NCBI RefSeq assembly: GCF_003417065.2
Contig: NZ_QVLT01000002.1
Span: 62,001 to 126,000 of the forward strand
Reading direction: 5' to 3'
DNA from: Hymenobacter lapidiphilus
GTDB lineage: Bacteria; Bacteroidota; Bacteroidia; Cytophagales; Hymenobacteraceae
Length of the DNA stretch: 64,000 nucleotides
Shown here: in pieces, positions 38,330 through 46,557 of the stretch
How the letters are laid out: every line of letters begins with the position of its first letter
Position numbering within the stretch: the stretch's first letter is position 1
Program-made: the position numbers and the translations under genes
Notes under the pieces: model-generated
What the model saw: only the letters and a program-made list of their open reading frames with translations
Database searches by the model: none
Told to the model about the DNA's origin: nothing

Positions 38330-39355
38330 ATGCAGAAGATACTGGTAACGGGCGGAGCGGGCTACATTGGCTCGCACGCGGTGGTGGAGTTGTATCAGGC
38401 CGGTTTTCAGCCGGTTATCGTGGATAACTTTGTGAACTCACAGGAATCGGCGCTGGCCGGGGTGGAAAGTATCCTGGGGGTGAAGGTGCCGCTGCACCGC
38501 ATCGATTGCAACGACGCCGAGGCGCTGCGGGCCGTGTTTGCCGAGGAAGGTAGCCTGCGCGGTGTGATTCACTTCGCGGCCTACAAAGCCGTGGGCGAGT
38601 CGATGGAAAAGCCGCTGGAGTACTACCAGAACAACGTCGGCTCGCTCTTAACGCTGCTAACGGTGATGCGCGAATTTGGGGTGGAGGCGTTGGTATTCTC
38701 GTCGTCGTGCACCGTGTACGGTATTCCCGACGCGCTGCCGGTAACGGAACAAACACCTACCAAAATAGCCAGCTCGCCCTACGGCGCCACCAAGCAGATG
38801 TGCGAGGATATCGTGCGCGACGTAGCCGCTGCGCCGGGCAACTCGCTGCGTACCATTCTGCTACGCTACTTCAATCCGATTGGGGCGCACGCTTCGGCTA
38901 AAATTGGAGAGCTGCCGTTGGGCGTACCCCAGAACCTGATTCCATACGTAACCCAGACGGCCGCCGGCATCCGTGAGCAGCTGACCATCAACGGCGACAC
39001 CTACGACACGCCCGACGGCACCAACATCCGCGACTACGTGCACGTAGTGGACCTGGCCAAGGCCCACGTAGTGGCCGTGCAGCGCCTGCTAGCCGGCACC
39101 GGCGACATGGTGGAGACCTTCAACGTAGGCACCGGTAGCGGCAATTCAGTACTTGAAGTGGTGCAGGCTTTCGAGCGCGCCACCGGCGTCAAGCTCAACT
39201 ACCGCATCGGCCCGCCCCGCTCCGGCGACGTGCCTGCCATCTACGCCGACGTAACCAAGTCGGTGCAGGAATTGGGCTTCCAGACGTCTTCCTCGCTGGA
39301 AGAAGCGTTGGCCAGCGCCTGGCAGTGGCAGCTTTCTTTAGTTAATAGCCAATAG
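38330..39355 (+). CDS. galE: UDP-glucose 4-epimerase
   Basis: The 341-residue short-chain dehydrogenase-like product begins MQKILVTGGAGYIGSHAVVE. It has the family motifs HFAAYKAVGESMEKPLEYY, SSSCTVYG with catalytic Ser, SPYGATKQMCEDI with the YxxxK pair (about 150) and RYFNPIGAHASAKIGE. It ends with DGTNIRDYVHVVDLAKAHV. GalE interconverts UDP-Glc and UDP-Gal and some homologues also accept the N-acetylated sugars. The start is the ATG at 38330; the longer frame upstream is the out-of-frame shadow of the dehydrogenase. It lies in the middle of the sugar locus. Confidence 0.95.
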   Translation: MQKILVTGGAGYIGSHAVVELYQAGFQPVIVDNFVNSQESALAGVESILGVKVPLHRIDCNDAEALRAVFAEEGSLRGVIHFAAYKAVGESMEKPLEYYQNNVGSLLTLLTVMREFGVEALVFSSSCTVYGIPDALPVTEQTPTKIASSPYGATKQMCEDIVRDVAAAPGNSLRTILLRYFNPIGAHASAKIGELPLGVPQNLIPYVTQTAAGIREQLTINGDTYDTPDGTNIRDYVHVVDLAKAHVVAVQRLLAGTGDMVETFNVGTGSGNSVLEVVQAFERATGVKLNYRIGPPRSGDVPAIYADVTKSVQELGFQTSSSLEEALASAWQWQLSLVNSQ

Positions 39356-39420
39356 CTGTTGGCTGATAGCTTGGCGTTCCAGTGTATCATTCAAAAAGCT
39401 GATAGCTAACCGCTATCAGC
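39356..39420. repeat. AGCT-rich spacer with hairpin
   Basis: The spacer is made of variants of AGCTGATAGCT. GCTGATAGC (39398-39406) pairs with GCTATCAGC (39412-39420). Similar sequence is found at 33489-33584 and 51618-51755. Confidence 0.5.
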
Positions 39421-39435
39421 TAAAAGGTTAAAACT

Positions 39436-40488
39436 ATGAAAATCATCATCACCGGCGGGGCCGGCTTCATTGGGTCGCATGTGGTGCGCCTGTTCGTGAC
39501 CAAGTACCCGGAGTACCAGATTCTGAACCTGGATGCGCTGACGTACGCTGGTAATCTGGAGAACCTGCGCGACGTGGAAACGGCGCCCAACTACCGCTTG
39601 GTAAAGGGCGATATTACGGACCAGGCCTTCGTAGATGAGCTGTTTGCCCGCGAGGAGCCCGACGCCGTGATTCACCTGGCTGCCGAAAGCCACGTCGACC
39701 GTAGCATTACTGACCCGTTGGCCTTCGTGAAGACCAACGTGCTGGGCACGGTGCACCTGCTGAACGCGGCCAAAAACCTGTGGAAGCCGCTGGGCTACGA
39801 GGGCAAGGTGTTCTACCACGTGAGCACCGACGAAGTGTACGGCTCGCTGGATTTCGGCCCCGAGATGTTCACCGAGGACACTAGCTACGACCCCCGTTCG
39901 CCTTACTCGGCCTCCAAAGCAGCCTCCGACCATTTCGTGCGGGCCTGGTACCACACCTACCACATGCCGATTAAGCTGAGCAACTGCTCGAACAACTACG
40001 GCCCCAATCACTTCCCCGAGAAGCTCATCCCGCTGGCCCTGCACCGCATCCAGAACGGCGAGGCAATTCCGGTGTACGGCAAGGGCGAGAACGTGCGCGA
40101 CTGGCTGTTTGTAAAGGACCACGCCACCGCCATCGACGCCGTGTTCCACAAGGGCACTGTGGGCGAAACCTACAATATTGGCGGCGTGAATGAGTGGGCC
40201 AATCTGGAGCTGATTCACTTGCTTTGCGATACGCTCGACGAGAAAACCGGAAAGCCACAGGGCACCTCACGCCAGCTTATCAAGTTCGTAACCGACCGCG
40301 CCGGCCACGACCTGCGCTACGCTATCGACTCCAGCAAAATCATGAACGAGCTGGGCTGGAAACCGTCCGTTACGTTCGAGCAGGGCCTGGGCCTTACTGT
40401 GGACTGGTACCTCGAAAACCAGCAGTGGCTCGACAACGTGACCAGCGGCTCTTACCAGGATTACTACCAAAAGCAGTACAACCGCTAG
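39436..40488 (+). CDS. rfbB: dTDP-glucose 4,6-dehydratase
   Basis: RfbB makes dTDP-4-keto-6-deoxyglucose, the branch point for dTDP-rhamnose and other deoxysugars. The 350-residue product has the NAD motif [28 protein letters not shown], the catalytic Thr-Asp-Glu in VSTDEVYGSL (about 131), YxxxK in SPYSASKAASDHFV (about 157), NCSNNYGPNHFPEKLIPL and VRDWLFVKDH. These are the full set of family signatures. It works with rfbA, two genes downstream; rfbC and rfbD are not in the window. A dispersed inverted repeat follows eight bases after its stop. Confidence 0.97.
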   Translation: MKIIITGGAGFIGSHVVRLFVTKYPEYQILNLDALTYAGNLENLRDVETAPNYRLVKGDITDQAFVDELFAREEPDAVIHLAAESHVDRSITDPLAFVKTNVLGTVHLLNAAKNLWKPLGYEGKVFYHVSTDEVYGSLDFGPEMFTEDTSYDPRSPYSASKAASDHFVRAWYHTYHMPIKLSNCSNNYGPNHFPEKLIPLALHRIQNGEAIPVYGKGENVRDWLFVKDHATAIDAVFHKGTVGETYNIGGVNEWANLELIHLLCDTLDEKTGKPQGTSRQLIKFVTDRAGHDLRYAIDSSKIMNELGWKPSVTFEQGLGLTVDWYLENQQWLDNVTSGSYQDYYQKQYNR

Positions 40489-40495
40489 GTCAAAA

Positions 40496-40593
40496 AAAAC
40501 GTCATGCTGACGAAGGAAGCATCTCTACCGCTTCGTTGCAATGGTTGAATTACTTGCTCGGTAGAGATGCTTCCTTCGTCAGCATGACGTTTT
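40496..40593. repeat. Inverted repeat family A, copy 2
   Basis: Arms 40496-40529 and 40560-40593 are perfectly complementary over 34 bases, with a 30-base loop. The outer sequence is AAAACGTCATGCTGACGAAG and the inner sequence is GCATCTCTACC. Confidence 0.9.
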
Positions 40594-40602
40594 AAATCAA
40601 CC

Positions 40603-41610
40603 ATGTACGAAACTCCTTTTCACGACCGGCCGCTCGATAACCTGAGCTTCCTCGTAACCGGCGGGGCCGGCTTCATCGGCTCGAATCTGGTGGAATATCT
40701 GCTCAAGTATGGCGCGAAAGAGGTGCGCGTGCTCGACAACTTCTCCAACGGGTTCCGTAAGAACGTGGCGTTGTTCGAAAGCAACCCCGCGCTACGCGTT
40801 ATTGAGGGCGACATTCGGGACCGGCAGACTTGCATTGACGCCTGCCAGGGCGTGGATGTGGTGCTGCACCAAGCCGCGCTGGGCTCCGTGCCGCGCTCCA
40901 TCAACGACCCGATTACGAGCAACGACGTGAACGTGGGCGGCTTCGTGAACATGCTGGTGGGCGCCAAAGAAGCCGGCGTGAAGCGGTTCGTGTACGCGGC
41001 CTCGTCGTCGACCTACGGCGACCATCAGGCCCTGCCTAAGGTGGAGGACCGCATCGGCAAGCCGCTGTCGCCCTACGCCGTAACCAAGTACGCCAATGAG
41101 CTGTACGCCGACGTGTTTGGCAAGACCTACGGCATGGAAATCATCGGCCTGCGCTACTTCAATATCTTTGGCCCCCGCCAGGACCCGAATGGGGCGTATG
41201 CGGCCGTTATTCCGCTCTTTATTGATGCGGTGCTCGAAGGCCGTCCGCCCCGCATGAACGGTGACGGCGGCCAGACCCGCGACTTCACATTCGTGGAAAA
41301 CTGCGTTCAAGCCAACATAAAAGCGGCGCTGGTTGAGAATAAGGAAGCGGTGAACCAAGTCTACAACGTGGCCGTGGCCGACCGCACCTCGCTCAACGAC
41401 CTGTTCAATATCCTCAAAGCCGAAGCTGGCTCCGACATCGTGCCCGAGTATGGCCCCGACCGCGCCGGTGATATCCGCGACTCGCTGGCCGACATCTCGA
41501 AAGCTAAAAACCTGCTCGGCTACGAGCCCAAAGTGCGGATTCAGGAAGGCCTGCAGAAGACGCTGGACTGGTTTAAGACCCATCCGGAGTTTATTGCGGA
41601 GCGCAATTAG
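40603..41610 (+). CDS. UDP-N-acetylglucosamine 4-epimerase (WbpP/TviC-like)
   Basis: A 335-residue extended SDR with [65 protein letters not shown], YxxxK in [17 protein letters not shown] (about 157) and [20 protein letters not shown]. The set [11 protein letters not shown] plus [15 protein letters not shown] is characteristic of WbpP and TviC, which convert UDP-GlcNAc to UDP-GalNAc. Together with the TviB/WbpO-like dehydrogenase in the same locus it can supply UDP-GalNAc uronic acid for a surface polysaccharide (inference). Dispersed inverted repeats flank it on both sides. Confidence 0.92.
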   Translation: MYETPFHDRPLDNLSFLVTGGAGFIGSNLVEYLLKYGAKEVRVLDNFSNGFRKNVALFESNPALRVIEGDIRDRQTCIDACQGVDVVLHQAALGSVPRSINDPITSNDVNVGGFVNMLVGAKEAGVKRFVYAASSSTYGDHQALPKVEDRIGKPLSPYAVTKYANELYADVFGKTYGMEIIGLRYFNIFGPRQDPNGAYAAVIPLFIDAVLEGRPPRMNGDGGQTRDFTFVENCVQANIKAALVENKEAVNQVYNVAVADRTSLNDLFNILKAEAGSDIVPEYGPDRAGDIRDSLADISKAKNLLGYEPKVRIQEGLQKTLDWFKTHPEFIAERN

Positions 41611-41611
41611 T

Positions 41612-41659
41612 AGAACGTCATGCTTCGGCAAGCGGACGCCAGATGAAGCATGACGTTCT
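41612..41659. repeat. Inverted repeat family A, copy 3 (short form)
   Basis: AGAACGTCATGCTTC (41612-41626) pairs perfectly with 41645-41659. It has the outer part of the family arm but lacks the inner GCATCTCTACC section. The right arm contains an ATG in frame with rfbA that is not its likely start. Confidence 0.8.
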
Positions 41660-41693
41660 TTCATTCAAAAAACAAGATTCTAACACCTCAGAT

Positions 41694-42566
41694 ATGAAAG
41701 GTATTATCCTCGCCGGCGGCTCCGGCACCCGACTGCATCCGCTTACGTTGGCCGTATCCAAGCAGATGATGCCCGTGTACGACAAGCCGATGGTGTACTA
41801 CCCGCTGTCGATTCTGATGATGGCGGGCATCCGCGAAATCCTCATCATCACCACGCCCCACGACCAGGAGCAGTTCAAGAAGCTACTCGGCGACGGCTCG
41901 AAGCTGGGCTGCCGCTTCGAGTACGTGGTGCAGGAAGTGCCCAACGGGCTGGCCCAGGCGTTCGTGCTGGGTGCTGATTTCATCGGTACCGATAAGGTGG
42001 CGCTGGTGCTCGGCGACAACATCTTCCACGGCGAAGGCATGGAGGAGCTGCTCAAGAGCAACAACGACCCCCAGGGCGGCGTGGTGTACGCCTACCATGT
42101 ACACGACCCCGAGCGTTACGGTGTGGTGGAGTTTGATGCCAACAACAAGGCCCTCAGCATCGAGGAGAAGCCGGAAAAGCCCAAGAGCAACTACGCCGTA
42201 CCGGGCCTGTACTTTTACGACAACGACGTGGTGCAGATTGCCCGCGACCTGAAGCCCAGCCCGCGCGGCGAGTACGAAATCACCGACGTCAACCAGGAGT
42301 ACCTGCGCCGGGGCAAGCTGAAAGTGGGCATTCTGGGCCGCGGCACCGCCTGGCTCGATACGGGCACTTTTGAGAGCCTGATGCAGGCCGGCGAGTTCGT
42401 GCGCGTGCTGGAGCAGCGTCAGGGCCTGAAGGTGGGCTCGATTGAAGAGGTGGCGTACCGCCAGGGCTTCATCGACGCCGACCAGCTGCGTACCATTGCC
42501 GAGCCGTTGCGCAAAAGCGGCTACGGCGACTACCTCATGCGCCTGCCCGAGCAGCTGCTGATGTAG
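41694..42566 (+). CDS. rfbA: Glucose-1-phosphate thymidylyltransferase
   Basis: RfbA makes dTDP-glucose from dTTP and glucose-1-phosphate, the substrate of RfbB. The 290-residue product begins [20 protein letters not shown] with the nucleotidyltransferase loop. It continues with [74 protein letters not shown] and [17 protein letters not shown]. The length is typical. An upstream in-frame ATG at 41643 lies in the arm of a repeat and is rejected. It closes the nucleotide-sugar locus. Confidence 0.97.
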   Translation: MKGIILAGGSGTRLHPLTLAVSKQMMPVYDKPMVYYPLSILMMAGIREILIITTPHDQEQFKKLLGDGSKLGCRFEYVVQEVPNGLAQAFVLGADFIGTDKVALVLGDNIFHGEGMEELLKSNNDPQGGVVYAYHVHDPERYGVVEFDANNKALSIEEKPEKPKSNYAVPGLYFYDNDVVQIARDLKPSPRGEYEITDVNQEYLRRGKLKVGILGRGTAWLDTGTFESLMQAGEFVRVLEQRQGLKVGSIEEVAYRQGFIDADQLRTIAEPLRKSGYGDYLMRLPEQLLM

Positions 42567-42571
42567 TTTTT

Positions 42572-42677
42572 AGAAGTGGGTGAGAAGAAGTAAGAGGCAA
42601 GATTTTCGTGCTGACAGCCAACAAAGCAGGGTCTGTAGAACGAAAGTCTCGCCTCTTGCTTCTTTCTAATCACTTCT
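42572..42677. repeat. Imperfect inverted repeat after rfbA
   Basis: A 31-base left arm (42572-42602, AGAAGTGGGTGAGAAGAAG...) and a right arm (42647-42677) are complementary with several mismatches. It may end the rfbA transcript. It is unlike family A in sequence. Confidence 0.55.
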
Positions 42678-42722
42678 GACCAAGGCATGATTTTCGTAGA
42701 GTTGCCCTAAACTATTGATGCC

Positions 42723-43259
42723 ATGAAAAAGCTCCTGTTTCTCGCGCCGCTGCTCGTGGCCATTGCATTGCTGGGCAGCTGCAAGAAAATCCTTGATCTG
42801 TTTGAATTTAACGTGGAGGATTCGCAGACTGTAGTGGTGCCCAAAAGCTCCCCGCTGGGCCCCCTGACGCCGCTAACGCCGGTTTCAGTGTCGTCGAGCA
42901 GCAAATCGACCTACGCCAACAACGGCACCAATGCCGACTACGTGCAGGACGTGACGCTCGACAAGCTCACGCTCACTATTACCAGCCCGGCGAGCCAAAA
43001 TTTCAACTTCCTCAAGCGCATCGAAATTTACATCAGCACCGATGCCAACAGCCCCGACCAGTTTCTGCTGGCCTCGCTTGATCAGGTACCGGCCAACGTC
43101 AGCACTATCTCGCTGAAACCCGCCGACCAGAAGCTTGATCTGTTTCTGAGTAAAGACTTCTACACGCTCACCACTAAAGTGCAGCTCAACACCCTACTGG
43201 CTCAGGACGTGACTATTCGGGCCGATGAGCGGTTTAGGGTAAAAGCCCGCAAGCCGTAG
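42723..43259 (+). CDS. Putative lipoprotein, first of a tandem paralogue pair
   Basis: A 178-residue product with a lipoprotein signal (LLVAIALLGSCKK, Cys at about residue 20). The mature part is beta-rich with no named domain: FEFNVEDSQTVVVP, VTLDKLTLTITSPASQNFNF, RIEIYISTD, LDLFLSKDFYTLTTKVQL. The following gene (43591-44115) has the same layout and shared strings (LTLTIT, NFNFL, LASLD), so the two arose by duplication. Such small proteins with a LTLTI..P...NF core are common in Bacteroidota. No function is known to me. Likely anchored to the outer or inner membrane facing the periplasm. Confidence 0.8.
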   Translation: MKKLLFLAPLLVAIALLGSCKKILDLFEFNVEDSQTVVVPKSSPLGPLTPLTPVSVSSSSKSTYANNGTNADYVQDVTLDKLTLTITSPASQNFNFLKRIEIYISTDANSPDQFLLASLDQVPANVSTISLKPADQKLDLFLSKDFYTLTTKVQLNTLLAQDVTIRADERFRVKARKP

Positions 43260-43324
43260 CGTTGGCTGCGCGAACACGGGAATGCGTGAACTGTTCTGCC
43301 GCTATACCCCATACTGTATATCAC

Positions 43325-43357
43325 AAAAAACGCCGGTCGTAATAGCCGGCGTTTTTT
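43325..43357. terminator. Terminator between the lipoprotein paralogues
   Basis: AAAAAACGCCGG (43325-43336) pairs with CCGGCGTTTTTT (43346-43357), an intrinsic terminator on both strands. The rest of the 331-base gap 43260-43590 is AT-rich and holds no gene I can support, only the promoter of the next gene. Confidence 0.85.
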
Positions 43358-43563
43358 ATGATGTCGAAGTTCGCAAGCAGGTGCTTTACAGGTAACTTAT
43401 CACTTCAAATAGCACAGATTTTCTGAACAGCCTTCAACTGTTTGCAATTGGAAGAATGGGATTAATGTACTGATTTTCAATTTATTGATAAAATAGTAGG
43501 TGAATTGGTTTCGGCTGTAAAAACGCGGTAGTCTACGCGAAATCCGGGCTAATTCGCAGGCCG

Positions 43564-43571
43564 TATATTTG
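43564..43571 (+). promoter_or_regulatory. -7 promoter element of the second lipoprotein gene
   Basis: TATATTTG, a full TAnnTTTG match, lies 19 bases before the ATG at 43591. No TTG at the usual distance. Confidence 0.5.
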
Positions 43572-43590
43572 CGGGTAAAATTCAACGACC

Positions 43591-44115
43591 ATGAAAAAAA
43601 TACTGTTTCTGCTGCCCCTGTTGGGCTTCCTGATCTTTTCAGGCTGTAAGAAGATTAATGAGTTGCTGACTTTCGAAATCTCGGATTCGCAGAACATTAA
43701 AATTCCGGCCAGTGGCCTGGTTACGCCTCCTTTCATCTTGCCGATAGCCGTGCCGGTGCGCTCAGAGGAAAACTTCAAAAACAACAACACCCGCGCCGAC
43801 CTGGTGAAGGATGTCAGCCTCACGAAGCTCACGCTCACTATCACCGACCCTGCCGCCGAAAACTTCAACTTCCTGCGCAGCATCAAAATCTCCATAGGCA
43901 CTGACCAAAACGACAAAGTGCCTTTGGCTTCCTTAGATGATGTCCCGACCGGCGTGTCAAGCATCGAGCTAAAGTCCAGCAACACCAAGCTCGACAAATA
44001 CCTGAAAGCGGATAGCTACACGCTCTACACCGAGGTAACACTGCGTGGCAACGTGGCCCGCGAAATCACGCTGCGCTCCGACTCCAAGTTCAAGGTAACC
44101 GCCGATCCGCTGTAG
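43591..44115 (+). CDS. Putative lipoprotein, second of a tandem paralogue pair
   Basis: A 174-residue paralogue of the preceding lipoprotein. The signal peptide ends in the lipobox FLIFSGCKK. Shared elements in the same order are FEISDSQNIKIPAS, VSLTKLTLTITDPAAENFNF, RSIKISIGTDQND, PLASLDDVPTGVSSIELKSS and YTLYTEVTLRGNVAREITLR. It has its own promoter box and a terminator before it, so the copies can be expressed separately. Function unknown. It ends before a very long hairpin shared with the convergent HMG-CoA reductase gene. Confidence 0.8.
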   Translation: MKKILFLLPLLGFLIFSGCKKINELLTFEISDSQNIKIPASGLVTPPFILPIAVPVRSEENFKNNNTRADLVKDVSLTKLTLTITDPAAENFNFLRSIKISIGTDQNDKVPLASLDDVPTGVSSIELKSSNTKLDKYLKADSYTLYTEVTLRGNVAREITLRSDSKFKVTADPL

Positions 44116-44137
44116 CACAGCGGTAAGAAATGCCGGT

Positions 44138-44213
44138 ACACCGGCTACATACAACAGCCTCCCCCGCTTTGCAGCTACTGCAAGCAGGGGAGGCTGTTGT
44201 ATGTAGCCGGTGT
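44138..44213. terminator. Very long perfect hairpin between convergent genes
   Basis: Arms 44138-44164 and 44187-44213 are perfectly complementary over 27 bases, and the loop contains a further stem (CTTTGCAG/CTGCAAG with slight mismatch). It lies between the second lipoprotein gene and the HMG-CoA reductase gene and can end both transcripts. Confidence 0.75.
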
Positions 44214-44229
44214 TCTGCTGTTGTCTGGC

Positions 44230-45786
44230 TTACCGGTTGCGGCCGTACTGCTCATGGCTGCTCACCCAGTCGGAGCTGCTGATGGCCGAGCCCAGGCTTA
44301 GCTCGCCGGCCAGCACCACGCCGGCTACTATTTCGGCGAACTTATTGACGGTACCGCGGCCCACGCAGCCCAGCATCCGCAGGTACTCGTTTTGGGTGGC
44401 CAGGCCGGTGCCACCGCCGTGGGTGGCCACAATCAGGCTCGGAATGGTGATGCTGATATAGAGGTCTTTCTCCGGCGTGATTTCGGAGTAGAATACGCCC
44501 GCCGACGACTCCGAGACGTTGGCTACATCCTGGCCGGTGGCGATGAACAGGGCCGTGATGCCGTTGGCCGAATGCGCCCCGTTGTTGTTGGCCCCCGACA
44601 TAAACGCGCCCACGTTACTCACCTGCCCGTGATAGGCCAGCTGCTCGGGCGTTACGCGCATGCGCTGCTGCAGCAGGTTGCGCGGAATAACAGCTTCGGC
44701 CACCACGCGCTTGCCGCGGGTGCGCATCACATTTATTTGGGACGCTTTTTTGTCGGTGGCGAAGTTGGATTCGAGGTAGAAGTGGCGCACTGGAGCGCCC
44801 TTGTAGTGCTCCAGAATCCAGGAGCAGGCGGCGAAGGTGGCGCGGCCCACCATATTCTGGCCGGCCGCGTCGCCGGTGCTGTAATTGAAGCGCAGGAAAG
44901 CGAACTTGTTGCTCAGGTAGGTGTCGATGTACTGGAGCTTGGCGATGCTGGACGTGCTTTCGGCCTCGGGCCGGATGCGGCCGATTTCCTCCTCCACCCA
45001 GCGCCCGAAGTCGCGGGCCCCGCGGGCATCATCGAACACGAATACCGGGGCCCGCTGCATGGCGTCGCCGATGACAGTGCACTTGACGCCGCCGCTGAGG
45101 TTGAGCAGCTGAATGCCGCGGTTGTAGCTGGCGACCAGCGTGCCCTCGGTGGTGGCCAGCGGAATCAGAAAGTCGCCCTGGGCGTGCTCGCCGTTTACGT
45201 GCAGCGGCCCGGCCAGCCCCACCGGAATCTGGGCCACGCCCGTAAAATGCTCGCAGTTACCCTGCAGCGCGTGGGCATCGAAGGAGTACTGCTTGAGGTG
45301 CTCGAACTGCTGGCCCGAGAACTCCTCGGCAAACTCCTGGCGCTTGCGGATGGCCTCATCGGAGTAGTCGTCGTGAGCATCGCGCGGGATGCGGGGGCGG
45401 TTGTCGGGCGTGAGGGTGATGCTGTCCTCCACTTCCACGTTCAAATCGCCAAAAGGGTCGGAGGCGAACTGCACCTGAATGGTGTGCAGGCCCTCGGCCA
45501 ACTGGCTGGTGGCCAGATAGAACGTAGCCGACTGGCCCACTGGCAGCGTAAAGCCAGTGCTGTCGGCATTGAATACCACGGCCGGCCGGATGTCGCCCTC
45601 ACCCAAATCAATGGCAATTTCGCTGATGCCCAGCCGCACGTCGTCAATCTGCACGTGGTCGATGCGGGTAATGCGCACCGTATCAAGGCGGTTTTTGATG
45701 CTGAAGGCTACGCCCTCGGGCGTGTTGCGCAGGCTGCCGCGAGTGTAGAGCAGCTTCAGCAGCATGGGGCTGGGCGTAAAAACCAT
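44230..45786 (-). CDS. Hydroxymethylglutaryl-CoA reductase with an extra N-terminal beta domain
   Basis: HMG-CoA reductase commits carbon to the mevalonate pathway for isoprenoids such as carotenoids and quinones. Catalytic motifs are IPVGLAGPLHVNG, LATTEGTLVAS with catalytic Glu (about 210), GDAAGQNMVGRA with Asp (about 306), DKKASQINVMRTRG with Lys (about 348), THGGGTGLATQNEY and the C-terminal His in SSHEQYGRNR. The order fits a class I-like enzyme. The first 150 residues or so (MLLKLLYTRGSLRNTPEGVA; FTLPVGQSATFYL; LHTIQVQFASDPFGDLNVEV) form a beta-sandwich-like domain absent from standard bacterial enzymes. I chose the ATG at 45786 (45765 also possible). The longer frame overlaps the next gene. 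Confidence 0.92.
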   Translation of the reverse strand: MVFTPSPMLLKLLYTRGSLRNTPEGVAFSIKNRLDTVRITRIDHVQIDDVRLGISEIAIDLGEGDIRPAVVFNADSTGFTLPVGQSATFYLATSQLAEGLHTIQVQFASDPFGDLNVEVEDSITLTPDNRPRIPRDAHDDYSDEAIRKRQEFAEEFSGQQFEHLKQYSFDAHALQGNCEHFTGVAQIPVGLAGPLHVNGEHAQGDFLIPLATTEGTLVASYNRGIQLLNLSGGVKCTVIGDAMQRAPVFVFDDARGARDFGRWVEEEIGRIRPEAESTSSIAKLQYIDTYLSNKFAFLRFNYSTGDAAGQNMVGRATFAACSWILEHYKGAPVRHFYLESNFATDKKASQINVMRTRGKRVVAEAVIPRNLLQQRMRVTPEQLAYHGQVSNVGAFMSGANNNGAHSANGITALFIATGQDVANVSESSAGVFYSEITPEKDLYISITIPSLIVATHGGGTGLATQNEYLRMLGCVGRGTVNKFAEIVAGVVLAGELSLGSAISSSDWVSSHEQYGRNR

Positions 45787-45877
45787 AGGGGCGGCCGTTA
45801 GGGAGTTGGGATTTGCAAAGGGTAAAGTAGGAATGTTTTCGGATAGAAGTTGAGCGGTGGGCAGAAATCGGACTATG

Positions 45878-46393
45878 TCAATCAGCAAAGCCAAAAACAA
45901 CTGGCAACACCATCTCGTGGGGCCGGGCTCGGCCTCCGCAGACTGCCGGGGTAAAATGGCCACTCAGGAGTTGTATTACGCGCAATGCTTCCGTATCAAA
46001 AAGAGGGTGCAGCCCTTTCAAAACCTTTGCCCGGTATACCCGACCATCATTACCTACGATAAAGGAGACGAATACCCGACCGTCGACACATATCCGCGGG
46101 CTGGGGTAGCGCAAGTTCTGCTGGATGAATAGCGCTAAGTTGTCCTTGCGGTTGCGTTTCTGATAAGTGGGTAACTCGTCGCAGATAACTAACCCTGCCC
46201 CACCACTAACTATTGCCTGATAGGACTCAGACGTAATAACCTCGTACAGGCCATCCTTTTCATCTGAAAGAGTTGCTGCTGGCCTGTTGCGCAGCACTAC
46301 CGTATCCACTGGTCCAAATACCCCCATAGCTTTCTGAGCGGCGGCAGATATGCTACTCAGCAGCAACAGGCACAGGAGGAGCTGGACGGTCAT
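45878..46393 (-). CDS. TonB C-terminal domain protein
   Basis: A 171-residue secreted protein. It has a signal peptide from the ATG at 46393 (MTVQLLLCLLLLSSISAAAQ) and a C-terminal TonB-like domain: FIQQNLRYPSPRICVDGRVF, VSFIVGNDGRVYRAKVLKGL, HPLFDTEALRVIQLL and EMVLPVVFGFAD. It has no N-terminal membrane anchor beyond the signal, so it is a periplasmic TonB_C protein rather than a full energy transducer. It is upstream of the HMG-CoA reductase gene on the same strand, with about 90 bases between. Directly upstream is a fragment of a second TonB_C gene. Partner receptor unknown. Confidence 0.8.
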   Translation of the reverse strand: MTVQLLLCLLLLSSISAAAQKAMGVFGPVDTVVLRNRPAATLSDEKDGLYEVITSESYQAIVSGGAGLVICDELPTYQKRNRKDNLALFIQQNLRYPSPRICVDGRVFVSFIVGNDGRVYRAKVLKGLHPLFDTEALRVIQLLSGHFTPAVCGGRARPHEMVLPVVFGFAD

Positions 46394-46394
46394 C

Positions 46395-46541
46395 TTAGTC
46401 GGCGCTAAAGGTGATAGGGAGGTTAGACTCAACCGCTACGGGCTGGCCGTTTTGGCTGCCGGGAGTCCAACGGCCAAGCAGGGGAAGTGAAAGCATAGCA
46501 TCAGCTAACCAATATACAACGCTGCCCTCACGGCCAGCGGT
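46395..46541 (-). pseudogene. C-terminal fragment of a second TonB_C-type protein
   Basis: An open stretch ending in TAA at 46395-46397 (complement), two bases before the next ATG, reads LLGRWTPGSQNGQPVAVESN then LPITFSAD. This is the classic end of a TonB_C domain (W-PG-QNG-PV...PI-F). The upstream part of the domain and any start are missing; before it lies only the stop of the WG-repeat gene. It is best seen as the remnant of a duplicated neighbour. Confidence 0.6.
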
Positions 46542-46557
46542 ACTTTTTCGCGCTGGC

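Noticed and set aside
44392..45801. 469-codon plus-strand frame opposite HMG-CoA reductase
   Set aside because: Composition typical of a shadow frame; HMG-CoA reductase motifs on the other strand are complete.
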